Positions 30,916 to 42,584 of a DNA stretch of 64,000 bases are shown piece after piece. The first letter of the stretch is position 1. The number at the start of each line of letters is the position of its first letter. The DNA lies in assembly GCA_963920575.1 (NCBI GenBank), contig OY986974.1, forward strand, positions 20,068,248-20,132,247. The letters run 5' to 3'. The position numbers were made by a program, and so were the translations under genes. Under the pieces are notes generated by a model that made no database searches, had not been told where the DNA came from, and worked only from the letters and a program-made list of their open reading frames with translations. The stretch comes from Narthecium ossifragum (Eukaryota > Streptophyta > Magnoliopsida > Dioscoreales > Nartheciaceae).

Positions 30916-31973
30916 ATGTCGAGGAGGGCTAATGAGAATGACGATGCAAATTTAAGGAAAAGTAACTGGATTGAAGCTGAGGATGAGTGTTTCTTGGAAC
31001 TGCTTAAGGTAGAACAATTGAACGGGAATATGTCGCAAGTGGTTTTTTTTTTTGAAAAATGCATGGAGGGATGTTTTGCGGGAGTTCAACAAGACTATGG
31101 GCAAGACTTTGGATTTGGACAACCTAAAGGGTAGATGAAAAACATTGAAGAAAAGGCATGCAACTTACAAAGAGCTCCTACTTATAAGTGGATGGGGTTG
31201 GGATGTGCTGACCAATATGCCCACTGCACCAAATAATGAGGCTTGGAATGAGATGATTATGGTATATGTTCCGAACCGAATGCTTGACAAACTAGTTTCA
31301 GGACAGGACATCTATTGAATTCATTCTTCATTCATGTTTTTGATGTTATCCGAAAGAATAGGAAGTTCAAGGCCCTCAAAGGGAAGACTTACAAATTCAT
31401 GGAAATCATGGATTTTCCAACTTGCAAGAATACCACCAATGGTGAGTATGCAGAATCCTCTGTCAATAAGAGGAAAGATGTCGATTCAGAGAGCACAACA
31501 TCCTTGATACTCTGGCAGATGCCCAATCCCCTCCATCTCGATATCATCCATCACGTGTGTTTTAGATGCAAATCAGTGATGATTTTGCATACTACACGAT
31601 GAGTTCCATGCCGACGTCTTATGCGGATGCAACGTGTGAACCATACCCCGATGACCCGACAGAACAAGTCACGTCAGAAGTGCATCCTACACATGGAGGT
31701 AGTTCCACCGGCGTGGATGCGTCTGGTTCTTTCGGAAGCAAGCGTCGTCGGCAAGAGTTTGAGAGGAAAGGTAAGAAGAAGAGGGGTGATAGCGAACGTG
31801 ATATTACACTTGTTATTGCGCAACAATTGCAACGCAAGCTTGACATGAAACAAATGCAATTTGATAAAGTCTCTGAATACTCCATTCAGCGTTGCATGGA
31901 GGTGGCCAAGGGCCTACCTAGGATGACAGATGAGAAGTTTATTATGTTGGATGTGGTCTTTAATAAACAGTAA
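30916..31973 (+). pseudogene. Decayed Myb/SANT-like ORF1 of a second Harbinger element
   Basis: From ATG 30916: MSRRANENDDANLRKSNWIE, AEDECFLELLKVEQLNGNMS, the start of a Myb/SANT-like domain. The frame is then lost: a stop at about 31132 and shifted text that in another frame reads like LKKRHATYKELLLISGWGWD. The tail survives in a later frame (31566-31973): GSKRRRQEFERKGKKKRG, a nuclear-signal-like run, then RDITLVIAQQLQRKLDMKQM and KGLPRMTDEKFIML. The order (DNA-binding head, basic signal, helical tail) matches ORF1 proteins of PIF/Harbinger elements. Several frameshifts make it a pseudogene. Confidence 0.75.
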
Positions 31974-33823
31974 GTTAGGGAGTTTTTCATGTCTCTTCCC
32001 AATAATAATCTACGGAATGTGTGGCTAGAGAAGGAAGTAAATAAGCTTGTAAACCGGTCTGAGTAGTTTGTTTTATTATTTGTAACCTTGAACTATTGTC
32101 CTGTTTTGTTTCTCTCTGAACTTGAATCCTATGTTGAATTGTAGTTGGTCTTTGTCGTGTTATTCGAATATGAAGTATGTGTTCTTCACTTGGCATCTTC
32201 AATTGGTTAACTAACCAGCATATACTTCTCTGCTTGGTTGATGTATGGCTTGAGAAGGTTCATCTTCATGCTATATGGTTAACTAACCAGCATATTTTCT
32301 ACCATCCATTTGTTTATGTTGTGTGGATATATTATCTGACTATTGCTTCAGTTTATTTTAGGTTGAGTTGCGCTGGTTATCTTCAATGCTTAACATCATG
32401 TTTTCTATTGCTAGGATATAATGTTATTCGTGATTCTTGTGACTTCAGTCTCTCTGCATTCAAAATTTTGCTGCCACCCATCAAGTTTATTTTTAGTACT
32501 GCTCAGGTTAGGTTTATGAATTAACTCTAATTCAATTTGTAGGGGTTTGTGTGCATGTACCAATGAACAAACCATTGCAACTTTGGAACAGTCTAACCGT
32601 GTAATCCTAGGCATGTTGCCAGTACACCTGACCCAAACCACTCTTTGTCTCTCTCATCACACCCATTTCATTCATGCATGTGGGTTTCCCACCAGCACAT
32701 TTTGTTATGTAGCCATTGTTTATCCTGCAAAAGGCTGTTTATATCCTGCACCCAGGCAGCAGCCGTATGACAAAAGGCCTTGAGATGGGGCACCCCATCC
32801 CATCCTAAGCACAGGCAGCTTAGCCTTTCTTGGCTTGGATTGGAGAGCTGGACAGATGTCAACAACTATAGTGATACTAGATTTATTATTTTCCTTTCAT
32901 GCCAAGAATGTATTTCTTATTTTCCTTTGATGTCATGAATGCAGGTGATATTTGAAGACATGTCAACAGCTACACCTCAGATGATTTAGAGGAGGGCCCC
33001 CTCTCCATGTCTCCATACCGGTCATTATGGGCGGCACAGTGACAACCAGTAGGAGCACTATACTCCATGCCAGCCATTATTATCTTCACCATCAAAGCAA
33101 AAGCTTCTTTGGCAGCACTCGGGGATGTGACAACGCAGTGATGGAAGTGACAACACACTGACGGATAAGAATCCAAAGTTTGGGAACTTGTTGCCCTGTG
33201 AAGATGGTTCCCTGCTTTGTATATTAAGCTCAATGGGAGCCTTCTTCAAAGTGTATGTAGCTACATGAATTAGTGAAGATAATTTGTAGATGCTGCATTT
33301 ATTGGTAGGACCAAGGTACTCGTTCAAAGTTGTCCCTTCCGATCTCGGCCATCATGTGGGGCTTTATTGATTTTCTCAAAATTTGTTTTGTTTTTGTTTA
33401 TCCTTCTAATCTCGGCCTGTTTTAAAGAAAGTTGTATATGAAATCCCCGATGATATATAACAATCATTCATGTTTTCAAAGGTTCCCTGCTCTCTATATT
33501 CAAAGGTTCACTGCTCTCTATATTACAAGCATTCATGATAAATGAAATCCCCAATGGTATATTCAAAGGTTCCTTGCTCTCTATATTACAAGCATTCATG
33601 TTTTCATTGAAGAAAGTAATATTTTATGCTTTATCATAACGATATATAAATGAATCCTTTGTCGTTCGAAAGCTCAATAGGTTGATCAGATGAGGAGGGT
33701 ATGAATCCTCTATTGTTGGACACCTCATCAGGGTCATCGGATTAGGAGGATCTGCTGATTTATGTTGCTCTATGTGGTCTTGCATCTTCATCATGGCAAA
33801 GAACTCCCGTTCCTTTTTGCACT
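31974..33823 (+). other. Spacer between ORF1 and transposase of the second Harbinger element
   Basis: No credible gene. GGTTAACTAACCAGCATAT occurs twice (about 32206 and 32278). Around 33470-33600 CAAAGGTTCC(C/T)TGCTCTCTAT and ATTACAAGCATTCATG are each repeated two or three times. The sequence probably represents untranslated and intergenic parts of the decayed transposon. Confidence 0.45.
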
Positions 33824-35052
33824 ATGCCTTTCACATGGCATCAACTAGTCCATGATATCATGACGGGCCACAAAGGTAGATGTCCAGAATGGTTGAGGGT
33901 GTCAAAATCGGTGTTTGAGGGCTTATGTGGTGCATTGGCGAATAGGGGTTTGATTGTTGACACACCGCACATTACGATAAGAGAGCAAGTTGCAATTTTT
34001 CTTCACAGGAATGGGCATGGAGTTTCCAATAGCGTGTTAGCTGATTTATTTCAGCATTCTAGGGAAACAATAAGCCGTCATTTTAATCATGTGTTAGAAG
34101 GTATCGTCGAATTGAAACATGATTACATGTAACTCTCCGATGATAATGTTGTCGTCGACCCCATATTCGAGGGGAACTCCACTTGAGGCCCATTTAAGGT
34201 AACAATTTATATTATGCAACGCCCTACTCATTGTCATGTACAAATGCTTCCTAATATGAACGTTAGAAAGTATTTGTGTAGAATGTTATTGGGGCTATTG
34301 ATGGGACACATATTCCTGTAACTGTACCATTGGAAGATCAACCAAGGTTTAGAAATCGCAAGGGGACAACATCACATGACGTTATGGGAGTCGTGTCCTC
34401 TAATCTCCAATTCGTTTACATTGTTGTTGGATGGGAAGGTTCGACGGCGGATATGTGGGTCCTAACTTGGGGCGCTTGGCCCCCGTGGGCAGTTCACAGT
34501 ACCAAAAGGTATTGAGCCTCGTCAACTATACCTGTATATTTATTTGCTTTTGCAAACGCTGATCTAATGTATGGATCCCATCACATTCAGGAAAATTTTA
34601 TTTGGTCGATTACGGTTACGCAAATAGAAGAAAATTTCTGACGCCGTACAGAGGATTACGCTACCATATCCGTGAATTCCAAAACGTCCACACGGGGCGT
34701 CGAGTTGAATATGCGAGTAAAAGAGATGTACAACCATCGCCATGCACAGCTGCGAAATCACATTAAAAAGGCCTTTGATGTTCTCAAAATGCGATTTAAG
34801 ATATTGAGAACAATACGACCATATCCTTTCCAAGTGCAACGTAATATAGTAATGGCGTGCTGTGTAATCCATAACTATATTATAAGGAACCAACAAGATG
34901 ATTCCTATTTAACTCGAACAAATCGGAGATCGGGACCTCGAGTCCTAAATATAGATGGAGATCCACAGAATATTGTTAATTTAGATGATTCTCGTGTGGG
35001 GGAATTGCTCCGTGATAATATTGCAACAGAACTCTGGGTGAACAGAGACTAG
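33824..35052 (+). pseudogene. Decayed Harbinger transposase, second element
   Basis: Three pieces in order are recognisable. The N-terminal part (VSKSVFEGLCGALANRGLIV, HSRETISRHFNHVLEG, ATG 33824) stops at 34130. The core has the first acid in GAIDGTHIPV (about 34290) and the second in WEGSTADMWVL, and stops at 34513. The C-terminal part runs 34672-35052 (NHRHAQLRNHIKKAFDVLKM). There the third catalytic acid is lost: relatives have IERAF, here it is IKKAF. Stops and frame changes separate the parts, so it is dead. It is a different Harbinger family from the element at 22521. Confidence 0.85.
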
Positions 35053-35481
35053 TGGAAGAATCAATTCGTTAACTTCTTAAATAGTATTTTTAGGTTTCTT
35101 TTTCAACTTGCGAAATATTTAATTTGTTTTTAAACTTTGATTCATTTCTTTCATCTAGCTGTTATGATTCTTGATACTGATTCAAATGCAAACTCTTTTT
35201 TGGATGCAGATGAGTTATTACTTCGTCTATCGCAGTTGTCAGTCGGGCATCTATGGAACCTGACATGAGTGTCATTCACAAGTTGACAAATATCCAAATG
35301 TCTGTTATCGCAAGTTTCGCTATGGATGAAGCATCATAGTCATATGAAAATTACATCAGGGTTCGTTATGAGGAATCCAACGAGAGAGCTCATGCAAAGG
35401 CTGACATGGCGGCTTACTCCGCACCTGATGGGGCACGTTTCCACCGGTATTCAGATTATTGTACCGTTGTGTATGTAGTTG
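35053..35481 (+). other. Tail of the second Harbinger element, no gene
   Basis: AT-rich sequence follows the transposase stop. Around 35260-35470 a broken frame reads IHKLTNIQMSVIASFAMDEA, then YIRVRYEESNERAHAKADMA, interrupted by a TAG. It is not recognised. It ends where the gypsy LTR begins. I found no terminal inverted repeat for this element. Confidence 0.4.
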
Positions 35482-37217
35482 TGATAAGACTTGAAAAGTG
35501 CACCAATCACCCTTTTAACGAGGTCTTGTTAGTCTCCAAGCAATGCTATTTTGATAGTCTATGATGTATTTCAGGTATAAGAGCCTTCAATGAAGATTAG
35601 ATCATGTTTGGTGTTAAAACGAACAAATAAAAAACCTGCGAAATCAAAGGAGCAAAGGTGGACCAACTTTGAAGATTAAACTGTACCTTCTTAGGAAGTA
35701 CCAGATGATGTACCATATATAGCTGGAAAGCTCTTGAAGTCTAGTTTCGGGAGAATTTTACGGTTCGTGATTCCGAGTTTTCTAGAGGAAGTTACGACAA
35801 TTTTAGTACCGATGGCGCAGTCTGGATGGCAAAACAGTAGATACTCTGGAAAGTCAGATCGATCCTACACCCATAGACGATCGATCCGTTTATGCAGGAA
35901 CCTGACAGAATGCATACTTTTCAGCTGTTCATAGTAGGATCGATCCTACTATCCATCCTACTGAGTAGGATCGATCCGACGCCCATGGTAGGATCGATCC
36001 GACTCGGGCGTAGCCAGAAATTGAAGATTTTGATGTAAAGGATCGATCCTACACCCCTGGAGGGATCGATCCTACTTTCCCAGTGAAGAAAATCAACGGT
36101 TTAGATCTAATCCGAGGATGGAGACACTTAAGGCTATAAATAGGCATCTTTTAGGGATTTTTGGGGGCTCTTCCTTGGCCTTTTGGCTGAGCCTTCTTGG
36201 TTCTTTTTCTTCCTTCTCTTACATAAGTTAGGTTAGATCTTTGGGGGAAGATCCATGGGTGGAGCGTGGCGACAACCTTCATCGACGGATCTCCTTTCTA
36301 AAGATGAGTAGCTAAAACCCTAACTATGGGATTCTTATGATGTAACTAGGGTTTCTATTAGGGATTTCTTAGATTTAGGGTTTGTATACATTATTGATTG
36401 GCTTATATGGATTGATTCCTATTTCTTTTATACCTTGGTGTCGATTTCTTGTTGGATGTATGGATTGTTCTTGTTTGCACTTGATTCTGGAGCTTGTGTA
36501 TGCTAGAGCTTGGATTAGATTCATCCAAATAAGAGGACCATGCTAGTCCCATGATATCTCAGATGAAATCTTCTTCGTAATTAGGGATTGTATAGTGCTA
36601 GTCCCACTATCGTAGTGCTAGTCCCACTACGTTCTATCTCTAATCCTTCATACATCTTACCTTTGTAGATTTGGCCATCAAGATGCGAAACCCATCTTGA
36701 TCTTACACCTAAATCCATATCGTTACTATTACTTGCGATGAATTCATCCTAATAAGAGGGTTCATTAGCAGTGAACGTAACTAATCATTCGGTCACTGAC
36801 AGTTAGATAATTGTTCTTGCCAACAAGGAATCTTAACCAGAACTTGTTGAGTGATAGGGAGAACTAGCCATTCACTTATCAACTATTAGGAAAGCCATTC
36901 AGCGTGATTAACATGCCCTAATCTTAGGAAGACCTGGTAGATCTTTAATTATTGATTAAGAATCCTGTGGTATCTTCTCTCATATTTATTAATCATTTAG
37001 TATAAACTTAGTTTAATTTCAATTCTGAACCTTTCCCAACTTATCGGTAGGAATACTTAGATTGGGTTTAGTAGTTTAATTACTTTCCTACGCATTCTAT
37101 GTGGATTCGACTCGGACTCACTGCTCACTACCCCTAAAGTAGTTAGTTAGTAGTTTGATTATAAATTTGTAATTTTGAGTAGACTTTTTAAGGAACAACA
37201 CTTTTCAAGTCGTATCA
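35482..37217 (+). repeat. 5' LTR of a second Athila/Tat-like gypsy element
   Basis: It starts TGATAAGACTTGAAAAGTGC and ends CACTTTTCAAGTCGTATCA, which mirrors the start with a single mismatch over 19 bases. It is closely similar along its length (1736 bp) to the solo LTR at 46645-48388. A GATCGATC array is at about 35858-36073 and a TATA box (TATAAATA) at 36135-36142. The tRNA-Asp primer site follows seven bases after its end. Confidence 0.9.
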
Positions 37218-37475
37218 AAATTTTGGCGCCGTTGTCGGGGAGTGCTATAGGAGATGATTGAATTGCTTTACTTAGTCTAATATTCCTTATAAATATCTTT
37301 AGTTTAAATTTTGTTTCATATATTTTAAAAAAACGAAAAAAAAAAAAGATTCATACTTACATTGCTATATCTTCTTGTTGTTAGGAGACGCCGACGTAAC
37401 GAGAATCAACGGTTTACGGTCGACGACGGACGTCTCGTGCTTGGATCAGCCCCTTGTAACGTATTTCTAACTTTT
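37218..37475 (+). mobile_element. Primer site and leader of the second gypsy element, then truncation
   Basis: TGGCGCCGTTGTCGGGGA (37224-37241) is the same tRNA-Asp-type primer site as at 9057. The next 230 bp track the leader of the element at 7478, including TTGGATCAGCCCCTTGTAAC near the end. Homology stops near 37475, before any gag; neither gag nor a 3' LTR follows. The element is truncated to LTR plus leader. Confidence 0.8.
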
Positions 37476-37476
37476 G

Positions 37477-38880
37477 ATTAATTAAATTATATGTATTATC
37501 ATATTATTAAGTAAATGATTAAAGCCAAGGTGAATATCATATGCATTAACATATAATTAATAAAACTACCAATATGTCCCATAAAAATTTCAAAAGTGGA
37601 ATTTACTTATTTCATATTATTTTAATAATATATATTAAAATATTATTATTATATTCGTATAAATGGGTCCGTATGGGGATGCATTGATGTGTATGACCAT
37701 GCCATGTGACCATACTTTGTCATGTGGCGACGCGATCCTTCTTCGTGTCCGCCATAGGTGGAAGTCATGTGTACGTTGCCGGCGGCCACGGCGCCGGTAA
37801 CGAATTCCCTCAACACGGCGCGAATCATACGACCTGGTGGACAACGGGTGGGCATCGATGTTGACGATGGAGGAGGAGTGGGCGACCGCAGGAGATGGTA
37901 AATAACCGGACGTTGATATGGGAGGGATTCACATGTGGAGGTGTCGAACAGGATGGGTGGGGTGGTAATATTATACTTTATTATAATATATTTATGTTGA
38001 TTATGTTGAATATGTTATTCAGAAGTTAAGATGAATATATGCATCATAATATTAATAAAATGAGAAAATATTATTAATTAAATTATATGTTTTATCATAT
38101 AATATGTACTAGTACTCACCTGTGCCCCTGGCATAGTTTTTAGTTATTGTTAATATAAAATTTTAACAAACTCCTTGTAGTTTGTCTGGTTAGACGGTTG
38201 TGTTGACCCGTAGGTGGTCCAGGGTTCGAAGGTTGGTCATAGCTTTTTGTTCACTGCCACCATAAAATATAGCCAATAAAATATAAAATATAAAATATTA
38301 TAAGTCTTTGCATATTGCATAAGATAATATTAATAGAACTTAGGTTGATATGAATTAATGCATGTTTATATAAAGCAAACTTAGAGAATATATATATAAA
38401 GAAACTTATGGGATATGAATTAATGCATGTTAACCGTTATTGCTCCTTATAAGGTTGACTAGTACTCACATGTGCCCCTGGCACAGTTTTTAATTATTAC
38501 TAATATAAAATTTTAACAAACTCCTTATAGTTTGTCTGGTTAGACGGCTGTGTTGACTCGTAGGTGGTCAAGGGTTCGAAGGTTGGTCGTAGCTTTTTAT
38601 TCACTGCCACCATAAAACATAGCTAATAAAATATAAAAAATATTATAAGTCTAACTTAGGGTATATAAAATAAATATATATATAAGTCTTAGCATAAGAT
38701 AATATTAATAGAACTTAGGTTGATTTGAATTAATGCAGCTTTATATAAAGCAAACTTAGGGAATATATATAAAGAAACTTAGGGGATATGAATTAATGCA
38801 GGTTTAACCGTTATTGCTCCTTATAAGGTTGATTATCATATTATTAAATAATTTATTAAAACAAAGGTGAATATTAAGGG
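37477..38880. repeat. AT-rich local duplications with tRNA-like segments
   Basis: A unit of roughly 355 bp is tandemly doubled (about 38105-38456 and 38457-38835). Each unit contains TAGTTTGTCTGGTTAGACGG, then AGGGTTCGAAGGTTGG, resembling A and B boxes of a tRNA promoter, then AT-rich text and ATGAATTAATGCA. Partial copies of the flanking AT-rich words (TTATCATATTATTAA, AAGGTGAATAT) also lie at 37510 and 38835. The tRNA-like part suggests a SINE that was amplified with its flanks. No protein gene is visible. Confidence 0.55.
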
Positions 38881-38891
38881 CCGAAAGATCT

Positions 38892-39180
38892 AGTTGAGAA
38901 AGGATCAGAGACCATGGATGTGCGGAATAAAGATGAAGTTGTATCTCGAATAAAATCCTCCATTGCTAGCAAGCAGTTTGGCCAGGAAGATATCTTTGTG
39001 CCCTCTTATTACTGATGTGAGTATCTATCTGCTGATCAATGTTTCTTCTAGCTATTTTTCTCCGTGTAGATTATACTTTTGACGTGCAATTATTTCTCAG
39101 GCATGCATCCAAGTCTGCCCAAAGAATCCCGCAAACTTCAATGCAGACAATGTTCGAGTTGCCAAACTCCTTGGAGGGAG
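38892..39180 (+). pseudogene. CCT8: Fragment of CCT theta chaperonin gene (two partial exons with intron)
   Basis: Exon one (38892-39016) reads EKGSETMDVRNKDEVVSRIK, then ASKQFGQEDI, after which one extra T in TTTGTG shifts the frame away from the expected LCPL(I)TDA. The intron is 39017-39100 (GTGAGT to TTTCTCAG). Exon two (39101-39178) reads ACIQVCPKNPANFNADNVRV, then AKLLGG. This matches the C-terminal region of T-complex protein 1 subunit theta (recalled). Keeping the intron means the piece was copied as DNA, not from mRNA. It is a broken fragment with no upstream exons. Confidence 0.85.
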
Positions 39181-40489
39181 TATAAAAAAGGTGGCTAAAT
39201 GTCCTTTCATATTTTTGCGACGTTTTTGCTATTAAGCGAGGAGAGTCTTTGTTGTTGAAGCTAAAAGAGGCGGCAGGCGGCAGCTGAGAAGAGGAAAGCG
39301 TTACGGGAGAGGATGGTTGGGTACCCTTAAATTTTTATCCTTTTAGACATTAATAAAGTTTCAATCGGCATTGCAAAATATAGAAAGTGGCGTTTGGGGC
39401 CGAAGCTGATTGTTTGGGTTGATTTCATTCTTTACCACCCTGAATCTCCCTTGGCACAATACATACGTTGTTTGTTTTGTGATCGATCGGCTGTTACTGG
39501 CATGGTACGTACCGTTAACAGCACCTTAATTGCCCACTGCCATGTAAACTCCTTGTCTGAGACTACGATAAACTGAATATGTGTAGTATTTTTTGAATCA
39601 TAATTAATGATCCCTGGAGGATTCCAATAGCTAAGCTAGCTTATGGACGGTTTTGCTAATTAAGATAGTGGAGAATGGCTTTCTTTCAAAATGGGTGATT
39701 TCCAAAAATCTAGTAGTGCCGATCGAATGTAGCGCTTGTAATTCATAGTCATGCTACAATTCTTCATCTTATACGCAAGCATGCAGGCTTGGTGTTGGCA
39801 TGCATGTTAATTAAATCATATCAATCATTTTGACCACTTTGAACTCATAAAACTTGGTGATAGAGGTCATCCTAAGGCCTGATTGGAATTACACAGGCCT
39901 CCAACCAAATCATTATGTACCTTCTATGCTATGAATTTACTTTATATGATACATGATAATTAGGTATTCCTTTGAGCAAGGATTGTCTTTCTAATTGTGG
40001 TTTTGATCTCCTCTGGTTGGTCATTGAGGGCATCTTGCAGTCTTTCATACGTAATGGTGTTTTCTATGGAGCTGATTATTCATTGTTTCATCTTTCCCCT
40101 TCTCTTCTTAGTTGAGATGGTACCATGCAATTAAACTTTAGCAATAGAGGGAGGCGGCCCGTCATTTAAGAACATTCATAATTTAGAAAAGAGAGCTATA
40201 CTTGCTCGGCCAAGTTCGCGCATACTGTCCATCGTTGGTTCTGCAGCGTCCGTTCTAAAGAAGTCAACCTTTCCTTTTTAACCTTATGTTGCCTTTGGGT
40301 GGTCCTGGAATTTTGCTTCAACTGTATGTTTGATTCGGGGTTAAAGGCAGGGTTACCCCATTCTTATCCCCAAACAGAATGGAGTTAAGATTTTGAGGTT
40401 AAGAGGGGTTAAGGTCATTTTTTGGGTTAAGCTTCTCTCTCATTTACATGCATCCCTAACATTGATTGACGAGGAATCTCGTGAAACCT
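39181..40489. other. Intergenic stretch, possible second gene fragment, no firm gene
   Basis: At 39264-39322 a frame reads RRQAAAEKRKALRERMVG before stopping, which looks like a piece of a charged helical protein of unknown source, close to the chaperonin fragment. The rest is AT-rich. Around 40330-40440, words such as GGGGTTAA and GGGTTAAGC recur in both orientations with the stretch at 41320-41400, hinting at the ends of a small inserted element, but I could not define termini. Confidence 0.35.
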
Positions 40490-41050
40490 TTAACACCAAA
40501 GTTGTAAATCTTTACGTCTACTTTCAGACCCTATTTATTTTGTATTTTTCTGATTTTTATACGAATTATGATGATTTATCTCGTGATCTATGATGGGACT
40601 AGTCTGAATCCGCCTGACAAGGTTGGGATCGATCCCAAGCTGATAGAGGAAGTATTCTTAGCCCTTCTCGGTGGTTTTCGAAATTTCTTTCGATTTGATT
40701 TTTGGGGAAGATTTTTTTATCAATGAGTTTAGTTAACATGCTGGTTTTTCATGAATTTGAAAATATTTATGCAATATTAATGAAATGTTTAGCTAGTTGC
40801 TAAGTTTCTTGCAAGTTATGATGTATATCAAAATGATAGCATGCTCTATACATCCCTTATATATATTAGACCCATATGTGGGGTCGAGCTCTATGAAGAA
40901 GGGATGTTGTTAACCGAGGCGTGATGACCATCGGGAATGTGTAGAATAAATGGGCCGAAGGTGTGCCCTATATGTTTTTTCCTGTATGGTTATTGGTTGG
41001 TTTGTTGTTTGACCCGTTGTGGTCGCTGGCGTTGCGCCAAGGGTGGTAGT
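40490..41050 (+). mobile_element. Fragment of a Tekay-like gypsy LTR
   Basis: The text parallels part of the solo LTR at 2724-5454: TTTTTCTGATTTTTATACGA, a GATCGATC core (40629), and then the same order of words found at 4250-4400 (GGTGTGCCCTATATG, GTTGTTTGACCCGTTGTGGT). Both ends are missing. Divergence suggests an older insertion. Confidence 0.6.
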
Positions 41051-41052
41051 TT

Positions 41053-41262
41053 AGATATTATATATTTTATATACTTTGTGTATAAACATTTGAATTAATT
41101 TAATACTTAATTCAAATATTATAATCTTAACCCACGAACTTACCCACTATTATAACATTATATATTTTATACACTTTACATACAAACATTTGAATTAACT
41201 TAATAATTAATTCAAATATTATAATCTTAACCCACTATTATAATATTATCTATTTTATACAG
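41053..41262. repeat. 105-bp AT-rich tandem duplication
   Basis: Two copies of an AT-rich unit with ATTATATATTTTATA, CAAACATTTGAATTAA and TAATCTTAACCCAC lie in tandem with small differences. Confidence 0.7.
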
Positions 41263-41672
41263 TTTATCATTTTTACCCTTATCTCAAGCTTAACCCACTA
41301 ATTTACCTTTTTTTTTGAGCCAAACGTCAAAATTGGGTTAAGCTTATCCCAAAAGTTGAGTTACCTTATCCCAAAAGTTGGGTTAAGCTTATCCGAAAAG
41401 CTATCCACACAGATATATTCATTGGATTATATCACACTCAAGCGGGTGAGAAGTTTTTTCGGTGAATTTTTTATTATTCTTTTGGCCGATCAACTTAGCC
41501 ACGTGTGCGCCTATTTTTCCTAATAAAAAACACAGGACTGGCCTGCCACATCATGTCAGCAGATAGCCGACCCACGTGCCATCAACATAATATCATTTCT
41601 CATTAAATATTGACCTCTAGTTGAAAGAAAAGGCATTTAAAAGTACATGCAAACCTTACATCAAAAACTTTC
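41263..41672. other. Flank of the second copia element, no gene
   Basis: GGGTTAAGCTTATCC(C/G)AAAAG-type words are repeated three times (41335-41405), then AT-rich text. It ends with CTTTC (41668-41672), the left target duplication of the copia element. Confidence 0.5.
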
Positions 41673-42089
41673 TGTTGGTTTATCACTAGTCACCTATGAT
41701 GGCTAAACCCACTGGCTAATTCTCTCTGGCTAAACCCACTTAACCTCATAACTGAATGGTTTAGAAACGGTTATGAAAACCGTCTGGTTTATACGGTTTA
41801 GAAACCGCTGGCCAGGCATCGGTTGGAAAAAGAAAAAAAATTCTTCCCGTCGAGTAATTCTAAGAGATAACTCAGAAGAGAACATGAGGGGACAGAGAAG
41901 AAGCCAGTAGAGAAGTAGACAGTGGAGAGAAGAACAAGTTGGAACTTGGGCTGTGGAACGACGATCACTGTTCTAGTAACAAGATCGCCTGAATCACGTA
42001 AGACAGATTAAAAGATCCATTGATCGAAGGCTAACGAGTAAGTCTTCTTCCATCTATTGATTCATAGATGAATCATGAATTTTTCTACA
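41673..42089 (+). repeat. 5' LTR of the second copia element
   Basis: It starts TGTTGGTTTATCACTAG and ends TTTTTCTACA. The repeat at 52346-52762 is almost identical. It contains a doubled CGG/TTTAGAAACGG-type motif around 41757-41815, which may be a promoter element. Confidence 0.93.
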
Positions 42090-42090
42090 T

Positions 42091-42102
42091 TGGTATCAGA
42101 GC
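42091..42102 (+). promoter_or_regulatory. Primer-binding site for initiator tRNA-Met
   Basis: TGGTATCAGAGC starts two bases after the LTR end and matches the classic copia primer site complementary to initiator tRNA-Met. Confidence 0.92.
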
Positions 42103-42584
42103 TATTAGATCTGTTTTCGTCGATCTGCATTGTTTTTTCTCCTCTCCGTCGATGTCGAATTTGATCCGTGGCAAGAAGGACAAATGGGATTTTAAGTTGG
42201 TGGGATCGTATACATACCTTGAACTCTTGTTGAAGAAGTTCTTCCCATCCACATTTCCTTGTGCTTGATCATGATCAAGTTCATGATCCGGCAACGCCCA
42301 TCCTTCACTGTCTGTATGTTCTCTGCTTCTTTGGGGACGACGAGAGGAGGCAACAGAGAGTGTGGGGATGTCGGTGACAAGGAGAGCCTTGAGCGCCGTT
42401 AGAGTCTAAGAGGTTGGGGATGATGGTGATGTCGCCGAGCAAGGGTCGCTCGAGCCGATGAGCGGCATCGCAGATCTCCATCATGATATGGCAAATCAGA
42501 CGGCAACGGAGGCGAGGGTGTCGCAGTTGGTGCAGACAGGACTCCGGAGACCAAGGCATGGTCGATGTGGACAGCCCCTCCAAG

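Noticed and set aside
38170..38235. Candidate tRNA gene
   Set aside because: Only A/B box-like words are present; the remaining cloverleaf pairs are missing and the unit is tandemly duplicated with AT-rich flanks.
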